Source of the DNA: Rhabditophanes sp. KR3021
Taxonomy: Eukaryota; Nematoda; Chromadorea; Rhabditida; Alloionematidae
Assembly (NCBI GenBank): GCA_963281155.1
Contig: CAUJLY010000006.1
Span: forward strand, 6,944,001 to 7,008,000
Direction of reading: 5' to 3'
Length of the DNA stretch: 64,000 bases
The translations under genes and the position numbers were made by a program. The notes beneath the pieces are model-generated. The model did not search any database. It was not told where the DNA came from and was given only the letters and a program-made list of their open reading frames with translations. The number at the start of each line of letters is the position of its first letter. Positions within the stretch are counted from its first letter, which is position 1. Below are positions 48,101 through 59,599 of the stretch, in pieces.

Positions 48101-51100
48101 AATTACAGTTTCATTATTCCTAATTATTCCCTATTTATTAACTACAAAAGCAAATATCATTTTCACTTAATAAAATACTCATAACAAGCATGATTGAAAA
48201 AGATAGTGACGAAGATTATTTTTGTGATTTAGATTTTGAAGAGGATATTGAACAAATTTATATATCCATAGATCAATCAAATTGCTATGCAGATGATATA
48301 TATGAATATGTTGAGGTTGTTAATAGTTGTTTTGAGTTATTTTTTGTTAAATTTTTTTATTACAAATAATTAATCATTTTGTTTACAGTATCAGGGGACA
48401 ATACCACCTGCTCCTCCAACACCTCAGCCCCACTATACTACATTGACAAATCATACAAATCACACAAATCTCACAAATCATACAAATTCAACGTCAAATT
48501 CCCCGGAACGTGATTTAACAGTTAATGCTGTTCATCCAGCAAGAGCTGCCCCGGAAACAGTAAGTTATTCAATTTGGTCAATGCTTTATTTAAATAATTT
48601 AGATCAATTGGTTGTTAGAAAACTATGAATTCAACGAAACTTCATCTTTACAAAGGTGTACTTTGTACAATCATTATTTAAAACACTGCGCAGAACACAG
48701 TATTGAACCAATAAATCCAGCTTCATTTGGTAAACTAATACGTTCTGTGTTTGAAGGATTAAAAACAAGACGTCTGGGTACTCGAGGAAATTCAAAATAC
48801 CATTATTACGGTATCCGTATCAAAGCAGAGAGCAAATTAAATGGCCTTCTTAACAATGAAAGCAATTCAGAAAATATACCAGTTATATCAACGAGGGCAA
48901 TGTAAGTTTTCATTTAAACGTTTAAGCCATTTCAAAATATACCAACATATTAACAATATTTAATAAGCTTCCATGGTCAATTAATTTATTTTGTTGCTTA
49001 TATATAACTATGATTTAGGTCAACGAGAGCCACAACTGCAGCTAACAGCCTACAAAGCAATAATAATAATATTAATAATCCTAGGAGATTAGAAACCGTA
49101 GAACACGCAAGCAGTCTTGGTAGACGGTCAAGCGCAAGTGACTATTCAACTACTTCTACAACCTCAACTAATATACTTAGCAAAAGGTAATTTTAATAAA
49201 CAATTAAATGTGAACGTGCTTTCAAATATAAATTTAGGGTTGCAATAAAACCTTAATTAGAGTAATAATCATTACCAGATTATGATTGAGCTTATACGCA
49301 TGACGGCATCTAGATGAAGAATAGTATTTGATGATCTTAAATGAACTTTTAAATCTCATACAAGATTAATTTATTAAAAGAAAAATGATATGCGGTAAAT
49401 GAGTAGTGCCTTTTTCTTTTGAGGCTAATTACGAGCGGGCTTTTTGTTGGTAAAAGAAACATAATTAGGGTAGTTTGTGATTGAACTCAATAGATAGGTA
49501 TATTTATTACTTTTGTACAACTAAGTGCCAGCCGTAATGTGTGGTCCTTGTTAGCGGCTTTTGTATAAAGACTCTATTTTGAAGTTCTAAAGAAGCTAAC
49601 AATTAATTTTATCAAAATAAAAGCCCTTGCATTTCATGGTTGTGTTGTGATAAAAGATCTTTCATTATTAATAGTCGGTATGCAAATTAATTATTAATTA
49701 CAGTGATAACAATATTTTGATGGAAGAAGAAGATATAGATGTCATTATTGACGATTTACAAATTATTGTGGATGTTGATGCCGATATAAATGTAGACGTA
49801 GTTGAAGAAGATAATCATGTAGTAATAGAAAAGGAACACGTTCTTCGATTGGAAGAAGTTTCAGTAGTTGTCGAGCCCAATGCTGACCCGATCCTCGTTT
49901 CTGATCCTGAAATAGTTGCCGGAATTACCTTGTTAACTCTAAGCAGTGGAGCGACAGAAGAAACAGTAGTAGTACCAGAAAATCTTTTGGTTAATACTGT
50001 TAACCAATATGAAGAAATTAAAAAAGATTTAATTGCTGGATCTAATGCAGAGACAATAATGACTCCGTTAGTGAAGGGAGCGATGGAAATAAACTCGTGG
50101 CCGATTGGCGATAGGAAAATGGGTTTTATTGAGCCTCCATTTTTCTTGGATTTGGAGGAGCAAAGTGAATATGGAGAATTAAACGAAAGATTAATCATCA
50201 AGTTTGTTACCAATTACTTAAATCATTGCCAGGAAATGTTGGACACAATTAAACAATTAAATTTCAACAATGTTTACGATACATTAGTATCCTTTTGGCA
50301 AAATGAAATAGAAGATGATCTTCCTGAGCCGATGGAAAATCAAGATTTGACAATTCCTGCCGAAGAAGACGTTCAAGTAGTCGTTGAACCTTCCGTCCAT
50401 GCCACGTCAATCTTAAATAAGATTTGTTCAATTCCCGAAATACAAAAGTATATGATCTGCGTTGATTTAGAATTTTATCAATCTGTTCTTGAAACACTTA
50501 TCCCAAACGTACTCAGAGGCGAAATGAATCAAACGATAACGGCGTTATTTGATTTATTTGGCAAGAAAATCGTTGACGATCTTAGCGCTCTATTAATTGA
50601 CTTCGATGTTACCTTTAAAGCGAACAAATTAAACACGGCTCGTTTGTTTTCTCAAACCTTAGACCGGTATGTTTCCATTAACCGTTTGGTATATGCATTA
50701 AGAACTGTAACTGAAAATAGTGCAAGCGTGGAGCAGATGTATACTGATTTTTGCAGGTGAGTTATTAAATGGAAACGCAATGATTAATCTTTTTTATTAC
50801 CAATTATAGCTTAGACATGGAAGTCATTCATGCACGTGCTAATTTTGTCTGTGGTAGTGATAGCACAATTGTAACAAACATTGAACACAGTTTTGAGAGC
50901 GGTTTAAAAAATAATAAAAGTGTAGAAGATTGGTCTGAGTGGATAGAAGCCGTAATTGATCAATCAATGGCTAGTTGTCATGATAAATCGTTTAAAGAAT
51001 CCGTTGAGCATGCCAAGCAATTCATCTTAAAATGGACGTATCATACAACGATGATCTTAAGGAAGTTAATGCTAAATATGGCTGCTAGTTATGCATCATT

Positions 51101-51422
51101 TGACCTTTTAAAATCATTTTTCGATGAAATTGTGCCACATATGTTGGAACAAAAGTTGGCAAAGATTAAGAATGTTCCTTCAATATCAATTAATTTATGT
51201 AATCAAAGTGATTCTTATTATTATGTTGAACATTTCAAATTCAAAACTTCTGCAAACGACGAAAAGGGCACTTTGAAAAAACGTATTTACAGGAAACGTG
51301 CTGCATCAGCTCTATCAAAAGAAAAAAAAGCAACTGTTTCAAAAGGAATTAATAAAAAAAAGCCAAGTAAATTAAATAATATTGAAAATAACAAGAACAT
51401 TAATGCAAATAAAGCTGTTTGA
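42131..51422 (+). CDS. daf-19: RFX-family transcription factor, DAF-19 orthologue, long isoform
   Basis: Eight exons: 42131-42242, 43414-43936, 47219-47270, 48389-48559, 48603-48901, 49019-49186, 49704-50756 and 50810-51422. Phases agree throughout, giving 996 residues. The N-terminal 200 residues are Asn/Ser/Gln/His-rich. The RFX winged-helix DNA-binding domain (about 284-362) is complete: INWLLENYEFNETSSLQRCT, LYNHYLKHCAEH, PASFGKLIRSVFEGLKTRRL and GTRGNSKYHYYGIRI. After an acidic stretch (about 445-480) come the RFX extended dimerisation blocks, e.g. FYQSVLETLIPNVLRGEM, LFSQTLDRYVSINRLVYAL and VEDWSEWIEAVIDQ. RFX/DAF-19 binds X-box promoters and drives ciliary genes in sensory neurons. Two further first exons give shorter isoforms. 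AATAAA lies at 51518-51523. Confidence 0.95.
43937..47201 (+). promoter_or_regulatory. Large RFX-gene intron with probable internal promoter
   Basis: The 3.3-kb intron precedes the alternative first exon at 47202 and contains no coding frame. An X-box-like palindromic site ATCACCATGGTAAT lies at 45346-45359. The promoter role is inferred from position. Confidence 0.4.
45346..45359. promoter_or_regulatory. X-box-like site (possible RFX autoregulation)
   Basis: ATCACCATGGTAAT compared with the X-box consensus GTTNCCATGGNAAC: the CCATGG core is intact, with mismatches only in the outer arms. It lies within the RFX gene itself, 1.8 kb upstream of an alternative start. Confidence 0.3.
47202..47270 (+). 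CDS. daf-19: Alternative first exon of the RFX gene (short isoform start)
   Basis: ATG at 47202 opens MAYYYSGGPYIYTGP..YYQ and leaves in phase 0 to exon 48389. The same exon contains the acceptor TTATAG at 47217-47218, used in phase by the long isoform, so a single exon serves both as internal and first exon. The nematode daf-19 gene is known for such promoter-nested isoforms; usage here is inferred. Confidence 0.65.
48190..48315 (+). CDS. daf-19: Second alternative first exon of the RFX gene (acidic N-terminus)
   Basis: ATG at 48190 opens a 42-residue acidic sequence (MIEKDSDEDYFCDLDFEEDI..) ending at donor GAGGTTGTT (48316) in phase 0, which matches exon 48389. It cannot be internal, because no upstream acceptor keeps its frame (CAT GAT TGA results). 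The donor is weaker than others in the gene. Confidence 0.5.
48446..48490 (+). repeat. Coding 9-bp minisatellite
   Basis: Five near-copies of ACAAATCAT encode a Thr-Asn-His run (TNHTNHTNLTNHTNS) in the RFX linker, just upstream of the DNA-binding domain. Confidence 0.8.
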
Positions 51423-54400
51423 TATATTTTACAGTACAATATTAATATACCTATAAGTAAAAATAATTTTTGTTGTATATTTTGTGATCATACCCTTTTT
51501 TCTTTCCCGAATTCTCAAATAAACTTTCAAAATCAAATTATAATACTTCTGCAAAATATTAACTATAAAAAGTTATTCTAGCATTTTAAGAGCTTAGAAT
51601 CGTCGTATATAGTACATATGATTCAATTGGTAAAAATGTAATGCAATATCTTGTTGGTAAACACGCAGAAATACAAAAAGATCTCGGTGTCTCCATTCTT
51701 TGCCGTGTGCAATATCGAACATGTTCTAATTAGAGTTTTTGAGACGACTCGTATCTCGAAGCTATTTTTGTCAATTTTGTAGAACGTGGTTCTTATTTTA
51801 TGAAGTACTTTTTAAATTTGTAAGAAACACATCTTTAAATTAAATCATCAAATTAATCCGATATAAACATTTCAAATTTAAAAATGAGCAACAAAAGTTT
51901 TGCAAAGCATAGTTGGAGAGTGTCTTCCAGTATTGAATAACTGCTTAAGGATATTGTGTGCAAACCACTTGCAAAATATGTCTTTTTAGTCTACCTATAA
52001 TACAACAGAGAATTTACTAGTGCAATAAATAGTTTTAAAGTCAGTCCTTTTGAATGTCCTAATTTTTTTAATCACGACAAAAACATAATTGGAGTAATCC
52101 TAGCATGCATTTGAAAATTATTCAATGTTGTATATTTCATTTTTCAATATCACATGTACACCCATATTTGATTCTGAGAGCAAATGATTTATCAAATCTT
52201 TTATTCTTATAAATGCATAATCTTACTTTTGCGTAAAGTTACCAAATAATAGTAACACATGTAACAGATGGTTGTGCTGCTTTCTTTCATTTTGATTATT
52301 TTGTGTGATTTGATGCTATTTGTTTTGCCGTTTTTTAGTTGATACTTATTTGTATAAGTGACTATATGGTTATTACTTGAATAATACCATCACCTGTATG
52401 AAAATAGGTATATTAGAAAGTAGTTTGTTGTACATGGTCATTCTACATCATTTTTAAAGCATCTTAATTAATCGTTTTACAATTAAAGATCCTTATATTT
52501 TGCATTTGCAACTTATCTGCTTCATTATAATAGTTATGTTCTTAAGATATATCCACACTTCGTACATCTCTTAACACCCCTTCTCCTTAATTATTATATT
52601 GTATCACATAATTTGAATGTGAATTTTGGATTTGAAACTGTATTTTATTACGTATATTCCGTATTTAGCATCTATTAATAATATATTACTTATTCCTAGA
52701 ATGATATGCTTTAATATGTAATTCCCATCTAATATAAGTATCGTTGATGCAATGGATTTGTATTTTAAGACTGTTGCCATTTAGATAATCCAAACATAAT
52801 GTAAGTTATTTTTGATTTTAAATTTCTAATCTGTATAATTGCAGGTATCACGTCAGCAAACGTAGTGATCAAGACACTTCAGTCGGCATTATAGCCAACC
52901 CTTACAGTTCCAACTGAACCAGTTAGCAATGCTTTAATGTCGACAGATGTTCTGCTCCCTCTGAATTTGTTGCGAAGCCTATACCGGAGGATGTGGTCAA
53001 TGCTTCTTTTAGGCTGTCGTTTGTGGTCCATCTGAGGTTTGGTCAATGATCAATCTGAGCCTACAAAGTTTCTCCAACTTCTCTTAAAAAAATGAAATAA
53101 ATAGCCATTTTTTAAAATTTAAAATTCTTTTTTGAACAAATGTTGCAATGAAAAAACTAATTAAGAAAACCATTATGTATAAGGAATATTATTTTACTCA
53201 CAAGATTGAAATCAAGAACGCGCGATCTTCCAGAAAAAGATAACAATTACAAAGAATGATTTGCTTTATACCATTTACAAAATGCATTTTTTGGAATTCT
53301 TTTCTATAGGTCGTAAAAGACACTACAATAATCTACGAAAAAATCTCACAGACAAATTTACCAATTAACTAATTTACGGAATTTTGGGTTTATATAGTAG
53401 CAAATTCTTATAAATAGGTACTTATTATAAATAATATTTTTCAATCAAATATTTTTCTTATCGTTATAATTTGTTTCCTCCTGTTAATTTGATTAGACTT
53501 TTCATATTATATTCGACATCTTCTACCTTATAAGGCAGATAAATACAAAAAAATAACATGGGCTAAATGTTAAATGAAATCTCGTCATACGGTGTGAAAT
53601 TAATAAATATTATGATGGAAATATTAAACTAATTTATCCATTTGAAGTTAAAATAAACATGCACAATAAGTCTAGTAATTAATGAGATTTGGTTTGCGCA
53701 ATAAATAAAAAGCTTCTTATTTATCATACCAATTGTACAATTAATCGGTAATTAAAATTGTTTTAATTGGATAGACAAAAGAAAAACACCATCTTTTATA
53801 TCTTAAACAAAAATAGGAATGTTTATTAAGCACTTCAAGATTTATAAGAATAAATAATTCCTTAAGTGAAATAAAAAACTTATAGTGTCGAAAAGCGCTT
53901 CTATCAGTTGAATATAACATGCAAAGTAGTTATTGTTTCATACATAGAAAGAATTACTTGGTATTTAATTAAAAAAGACATAAAGACTATTATTAATCAC
54001 ATTTATATTTAAAAATAATACAAAAAGAAATCAAAATTTGGATAAAATACGGTGTTAATAGCTAATATTTTTTGATAATTTATCAAAATTAAAATGTTCC
54101 GGGCTGTAAACTTCACAATTGGTCAACATTTAAAGCAGTACGAGTCGCTTGTTGCTAATAAACAGTGTTTTAAATACGTATATAATAATATTATTATTAA
54201 AGCGATATGAATGAGAAGGGAAATAATAGCTGTGTCATTGCATTACAATTCACTTAGGCTATTTGCTAAATTGCATAAAATTAGTTTACAATGAGGAATT
54301 TAGTAGAGTATGGTTCAGACAAATTATGGTAAAGAAATAATGGGGAATAATGGTATAAGCTACTGTGTTGCGCACGTTCCCTCATTTATTTATATTTTGT

Positions 54401-54521
54401 TAATGGGGGAATTGGAGGAGATGAAAATATGAAAAATAGTTATGCTTGTTAATGGCGTACTAAGAGATCTTGGAATTCTAAAACAGCGTTTATATGATCC
54501 GGATACTTAATCATATTGAGT
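51423..54521. other. Convergent intergenic region between RFX and netrin genes
   Basis: Holds AATAAA at 51518-51523 for the RFX gene. It also holds a less AT-rich island at about 52850-53080 with partial open frames on both strands. The remainder is AT-rich without supported genes. Confidence 0.5.
52850..53080. other. Compositional outlier with coding-like sequence on both strands
   Basis: The 230 bp are clearly richer in G+C than the kilobases around. On the plus strand an acceptor TTGCAG at about 52845 precedes YHVSKRSDQDTSVGIIANPY ending in a stop. Another plus register reads VSNALMSTDVLLPLNLLRSL. The minus strand reads RSIDHILRYRLRNKFRGSRT and LLTGSVGTVRVGYNAD, then stops. None can be linked to a gene. 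It may be an unrecognised exon, a transposon fragment or a structured RNA. Confidence 0.3.
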
Positions 54522-57500
54522 TTAAACTTCTTCGGAATCCTCGCATTCTCCATCTTTTTCGCGGTTGGCAAATCTATTCAATTTTTCTACAAATGAATCT
54601 TCCCAATCTACCACAATGGATTGAGGGCTAACAATTAATTCGGCCTTATTTGAATATTTTTGTTTGTTAGCACCTAAAACCAAATATCTTTGTCCGATTC
54701 TGATCTTTGGACATTTGCAATGAAGCATCTTTTCCGGTACAAACAAAAACTGAGCCCCCTTCTTTATTTTCAAACCTTGTTTTTTATAAACCTTTTCAAC
54801 GGAAATATTATACCTTGAGAAGTTGTCAACTATTTCACGTGAAATCATATAAATTTGAAGAGCTATAATTAAAAAAAGTTAAGTATTAATAAAAAACGTA
54901 TTAAGTTTTAATAAAAAAACATATTAAATATCTGTCAATTAAAAAACGTATTAACAGCATGATTTTTAAAACGTACCATATTGATGTTTACAAAATTTCT
55001 TTAAATTGATACGCTTAGGATTGACTTTACATTTATCACATTCAATTTTTTTCGACTCAATTTCAGCTTTTTCCTTTTCTAAAATAGTAATTATTATTAT
55101 AGTTATTACAATTTTAATGTGTGCTACTTACTAATACAGGGTGTTGCTGGATTACTAGTTTGACGATAACCTATGGCACACCGATTGCACGACATGCCGG
55201 CAACTCCTGGTTTACAAATACATTGCCCTGAAGTTTGATTGCAATTCTTTGATAAAGATCCAACTGGGTGACATCCGCATACTGAAAAACAATTTTAGTT
55301 GATGTTAAATAAATTCATTTTTAAAGCCATTATTACAAACACCTCCAATTTATATATCAACGTATTAATCATCCAATAATCATTTCAAAAGAACGTGTCA
55401 AAAATGTCTTAAACCTTGGTTTGCCTCAAAAATTGGCAATGTAATTAATTGATACTCGCCATCCAACATTATTTTGAACATAAACATCTTTAATAAAGAG
55501 TAACAATGACCCTCTATAATTAATTATACTGATCTCATTTTTCTACACTTTTCTTAAATGTGTTTCGTACTATTGAATATTATTTTAAACCCCTCATTAT
55601 TCGGAAAAAATTATTTGTAATCTTAAATATATTTATTTTCGAATGACAATATTTAAAAGTAACGTTTTAATTAGATATATATCACTCCATCAATTTCAAG
55701 ATATGTAACAAATTAGTCGACCAATATTTTACTTTTGTTTTAAGCCGTTTTACGATGACAAATTGGTTCTTTGATTTTTATCTGTTTGGTCTAAATTAAA
55801 TAGGCTTTTGATATATACAAGATAATTTGTCCACAAGATAAATAGGATGTTGATATTTTGCAATTATAATTAAATCAGTGTTTATGAACACATTTTACAA
55901 CTTTCGTCGATGAATAAAATGACACATTGACAGCACTTTTAAGAAAAGACACTCAAAGATGTATTGAATTTTAATTAGTAATAGAAACAATAGAACAACC
56001 TACTCCTTTCCCACAATAACATCAATTTAAAGACAAATTTTGATATACTTGATTGTTACTTCTTAAGACTTATTTTATATACTACATAATTGATATATTG
56101 AACATAGAAAAACGGTACCACATCTTTCATGTAACAAATCTGATCTCATATCAACTTCCAATTGCAATGAATAAATTTTATTAAAAGAACACTATTGTTC
56201 CTTTGTTTTACTAAACTGAATCTTAATGAAAAGTTTTCATTTATTTTAATATCAATTAATTGATATAGGCATATATTGACTGAAATTGGATGAGGACGCT
56301 TAATAAATGAAAACAATAGAAACTATTTAACGGCTCAATGTCTTTCTACTAGTCAAACATACAAAAGGTGTCTTTATAACAAAACGATTTATTAAAATAT
56401 GAATGGATATAATATGCACCTTATATTTAAATAAATAACTCATGATCTTAAGAAAGACTAATGTTTATTAAAATTTATACTCAAAAAAGTTATCTGTTTA
56501 CCTAATTCATCAACAATTTTCCTCAAACTTGATTCTCATTTATGCAGAACTTTTTGACATGAAAATGTCCCACTTAAAGCCATTAACTTTTAAATGGTAT
56601 AACATCGTTTAATAAAAAGTAAATGTACCATTATTTTTAATATCATGAGCAAATACAAAAAGGTGACTTGATAAGCACCATTAGAGGATATATTTGGGCA
56701 GTGTCAATATTTCTTTTGGTTCAATCGGATTAGTAAAATGATAAGTTGTGCTAACTTTCTACACTTTGCCCTTCATTTTAATGTAAACGATTTTAAATCA
56801 AACAAAAGTTACGATTTTTTGAACGCAAATTAAATTTTCCTTTTAAAATTACCTTTGCAAGCTCTTTTGGCAGAAATTGCCTTGGTATTGTCTCTATAAT
56901 ATCCTGGTTTGCAATAGTGACAATTTCTTCCGGCTGTGTTGTGCCGACAATTTATGCAAATACCTCCACTCTTATTTCCACTTAATCTGAACAATTCCGA
57001 GTTGAAACGACATTTTCTGGCATGAAGATTGCAATTGCAAGCTGAAATTAATTTATTAGTACTTCAGTGATTTTTGTTTATCTTAAAAAGTAATGTTTGT
57101 TCGAAATTTTAATTAAATTTATCAAGTGTAAAAAAGCATGTCCTATCATTCAAAACTAATCGCCTCGGCTCTCACTTTGATTGGTATAATAGGTTCTATA
57201 ATCTTATGTAGCAAATGCCAATTACAATTAATTGAAGTGTAAATCTTACTTAACATTATGCCGTCAACAATCACATCTCTTCATTACCACAATAAAGATT
57301 CGTTTTAAATTAAAAGTGTAAATTTAATTTGGAAACTTGAGTAACTTTGTTGTGGAAATAAGATAAATTTTTTACTATCAAATACAACATGTGCTAATTG
57401 TTTAGTTTAATCTAAGTACCAATTTTTTTCCTTTAAACTAATCAACAGGAAATCGAATTTTATCAATTCAATGGAACATTTTTTGCTTACTTACCAACAC

Positions 57501-59599
57501 AATTATTAGCACTTTCAGATGTTGCACGAGCCCATGGTCTATCGTAATGGAATGGCTTGCATCTTTCACAATCAGGTCCGAATGTATTATGTTTGCAGTC
57601 ACATGAAAATTGTCCTTTCTTGTCGTAAACACAACGTGAAGCGTGACCATTACATTTACATCTTCCACCAACAGCTAATTCAGCCATCGAGTAATAACTT
57701 TTGGATATAATATCTTCTGAAATGTCTGCTGTAACATTATTTGATTCAGCATTTTGAATTGCATACAACTGTGTATTTGAGATAGATGGTTTATTGAAGA
57801 TAATGCGAATATCAGTTGCCGTTACCCAATCTTGGAGGATTGGTGATTGTTCAAAACGAAAGGCGGATGGTCGACCTTCAAGAGTTGCAAATGCTATTCT
57901 GTCACCAACTGCTGATAAAGCATGTGCATTACTGCAGATGGCTTCCTGTTAAAGATTTAATTTTTAATCTTATTTAATACCAAAACTTACTTGTTCATTA
58001 TTTTGTGAGATACTATCTTTTTCTTCCCTATCGTACATATTTTTGCAATGTGATGAGTAAAATTGAAACGGCATCCACGTTTTCCCAAAGTCCATGCTCT
58101 TATAAATTGCCAAAGAATCAGCCAATCTATTACAAAACGTCATGCTGATATATGTCAACTCGAATTTTTTTCCCAATGACAAAGTCAACGAAACTGTCTG
58201 ATTGAAAAAATTTGATGGTTCCGAAATCCAACAAGTCAAGTTTTTGGCGTTATTAAAATCGGTTATTAGAGATGCTGGGTGAGCCCGTGATTTGTCATTT
58301 GAGTCACAAGCATCACAAACTTCCTTTATTATTCCTTTGGCCCCCTCGTGAATAGTGCAAAATCTAAATATTTAAACCATTAAATCTGCGGATCAATTAC
58401 ATCGTAATTTATGGATAAAGAAATATTTCTGGGAATAAATTTATGCAATTAAACACAAATCCCCGGCTTAGTATCAATCTTAAAATCATCCTTAACCCTA
58501 TTAACACTATACGGTTAACTACTACTATATTTAAAGTATTCTTAGTATTTTTCCCTTTATTATATTCACATCACCATCACTGCTACCCTAAAAGACATCT
58601 TGAATTTTAAACCCCTTAATATAAAAGTGCTAACAATGTCATAAAAGGATATACAATATAACATGTGTACCGAATTAATATATTCAAAAACAATCATCTT
58701 AATCATTATAACGAACAAAAGCCGATGGTGTGAACGGTGCGATTAACAAATCAAGATTATCCTTGCTCTTGTGTGTGTTGAGTTATTAATTTAATCAAAT
58801 TTATGCAAAACCTCTATTTGCCGAAGTAAGACACAAAAACCTTTCTTGCACAATGAAACTTCTCGATGTTTAAGCTTATTAATATGAATGATCAGGAGTC
58901 GTTACTTTATTTAAGTGTACCGCACAATACAAATCTATTGTTTTAGTGTTTGTTAAAGTGTACACATAATAATATGATTATGATGAAGGTGTTGAAGGGG
59001 TGAGATTGGATTAATAATACTTGATTGGATTTGTGACATGATATTGCGGGCATCATTTTGTCACATATTGAATTGGTAACAAAAGAAAGTTCCGAAATTA
59101 AACTCAAAGTAATAAATTGTAAAGTGCTCTTCCACTTTTGGAGAAGCTCTTTATGACACCTGGACATTTTTTGCCTTTGTCGTCAAATAATAAATTTTAT
59201 TTTAAGCTTATTTAGGATACTTATTTAAAATATACATTAACTTTAATGGTATCTAAATTATGGTAAAGTATTTAACGTCAGCACTTTAAAAGTACATACC
59301 ATAATTTATTACTTCATCATAATGAGGTGATAAAAAGACAGCGGAGAAACTTTTTAAACATACCTCGAAGGTCCATTTTGTCCACAAGTACTTGAAGCAA
59401 TTACAGGCTTTCCGTAAGCAGCGTTTATAAAATCTGGCACACATTTGATTGGCCGACCTGATGCGTCTTCGCAAGGATCATGCTCTGGCTTGTTCATAGA
59501 AAATTGTGAAAAGTAAGCAGCATCGCTAAGATGAACAATAGAAAACAAAAGAGATGCTGTTAACAGCATTTTGTCAAACTTTGCGACACCAAATGTCAT
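54522..59599 (-). CDS. unc-6: Netrin (laminin-related axon guidance ligand)
   Basis: Seven minus-strand exons: 59599-59364, 58363-57991, 57945-57495, 57041-56853, 55281-55132, 55078-54977 and 54862-54522, all in phase, giving 613 residues. Start at 59599 or the internal Met at 59569, followed by signal peptide [17 protein letters not shown] laminin N-terminal (VI) domain follows (about 40-265; [34 protein letters not shown]), then three laminin EGF modules (about 297-352, 354-416 and 418-467; e.g. [30 protein letters not shown]). A basic C-terminal NTR/C345C domain follows (about 490-613; [18 protein letters not shown]). Netrins are secreted guidance cues read by UNC-40/DCC and UNC-5. Length and domain order match the family. 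The introns of about 1.0 and 1.57 kb are the longest in the gene. Confidence 0.96.
55282..56852. other. Long netrin intron
   Basis: A 1.57-kb intron between the exons for the second and third EGF modules. AT-rich; I see no nested gene. Confidence 0.5.
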
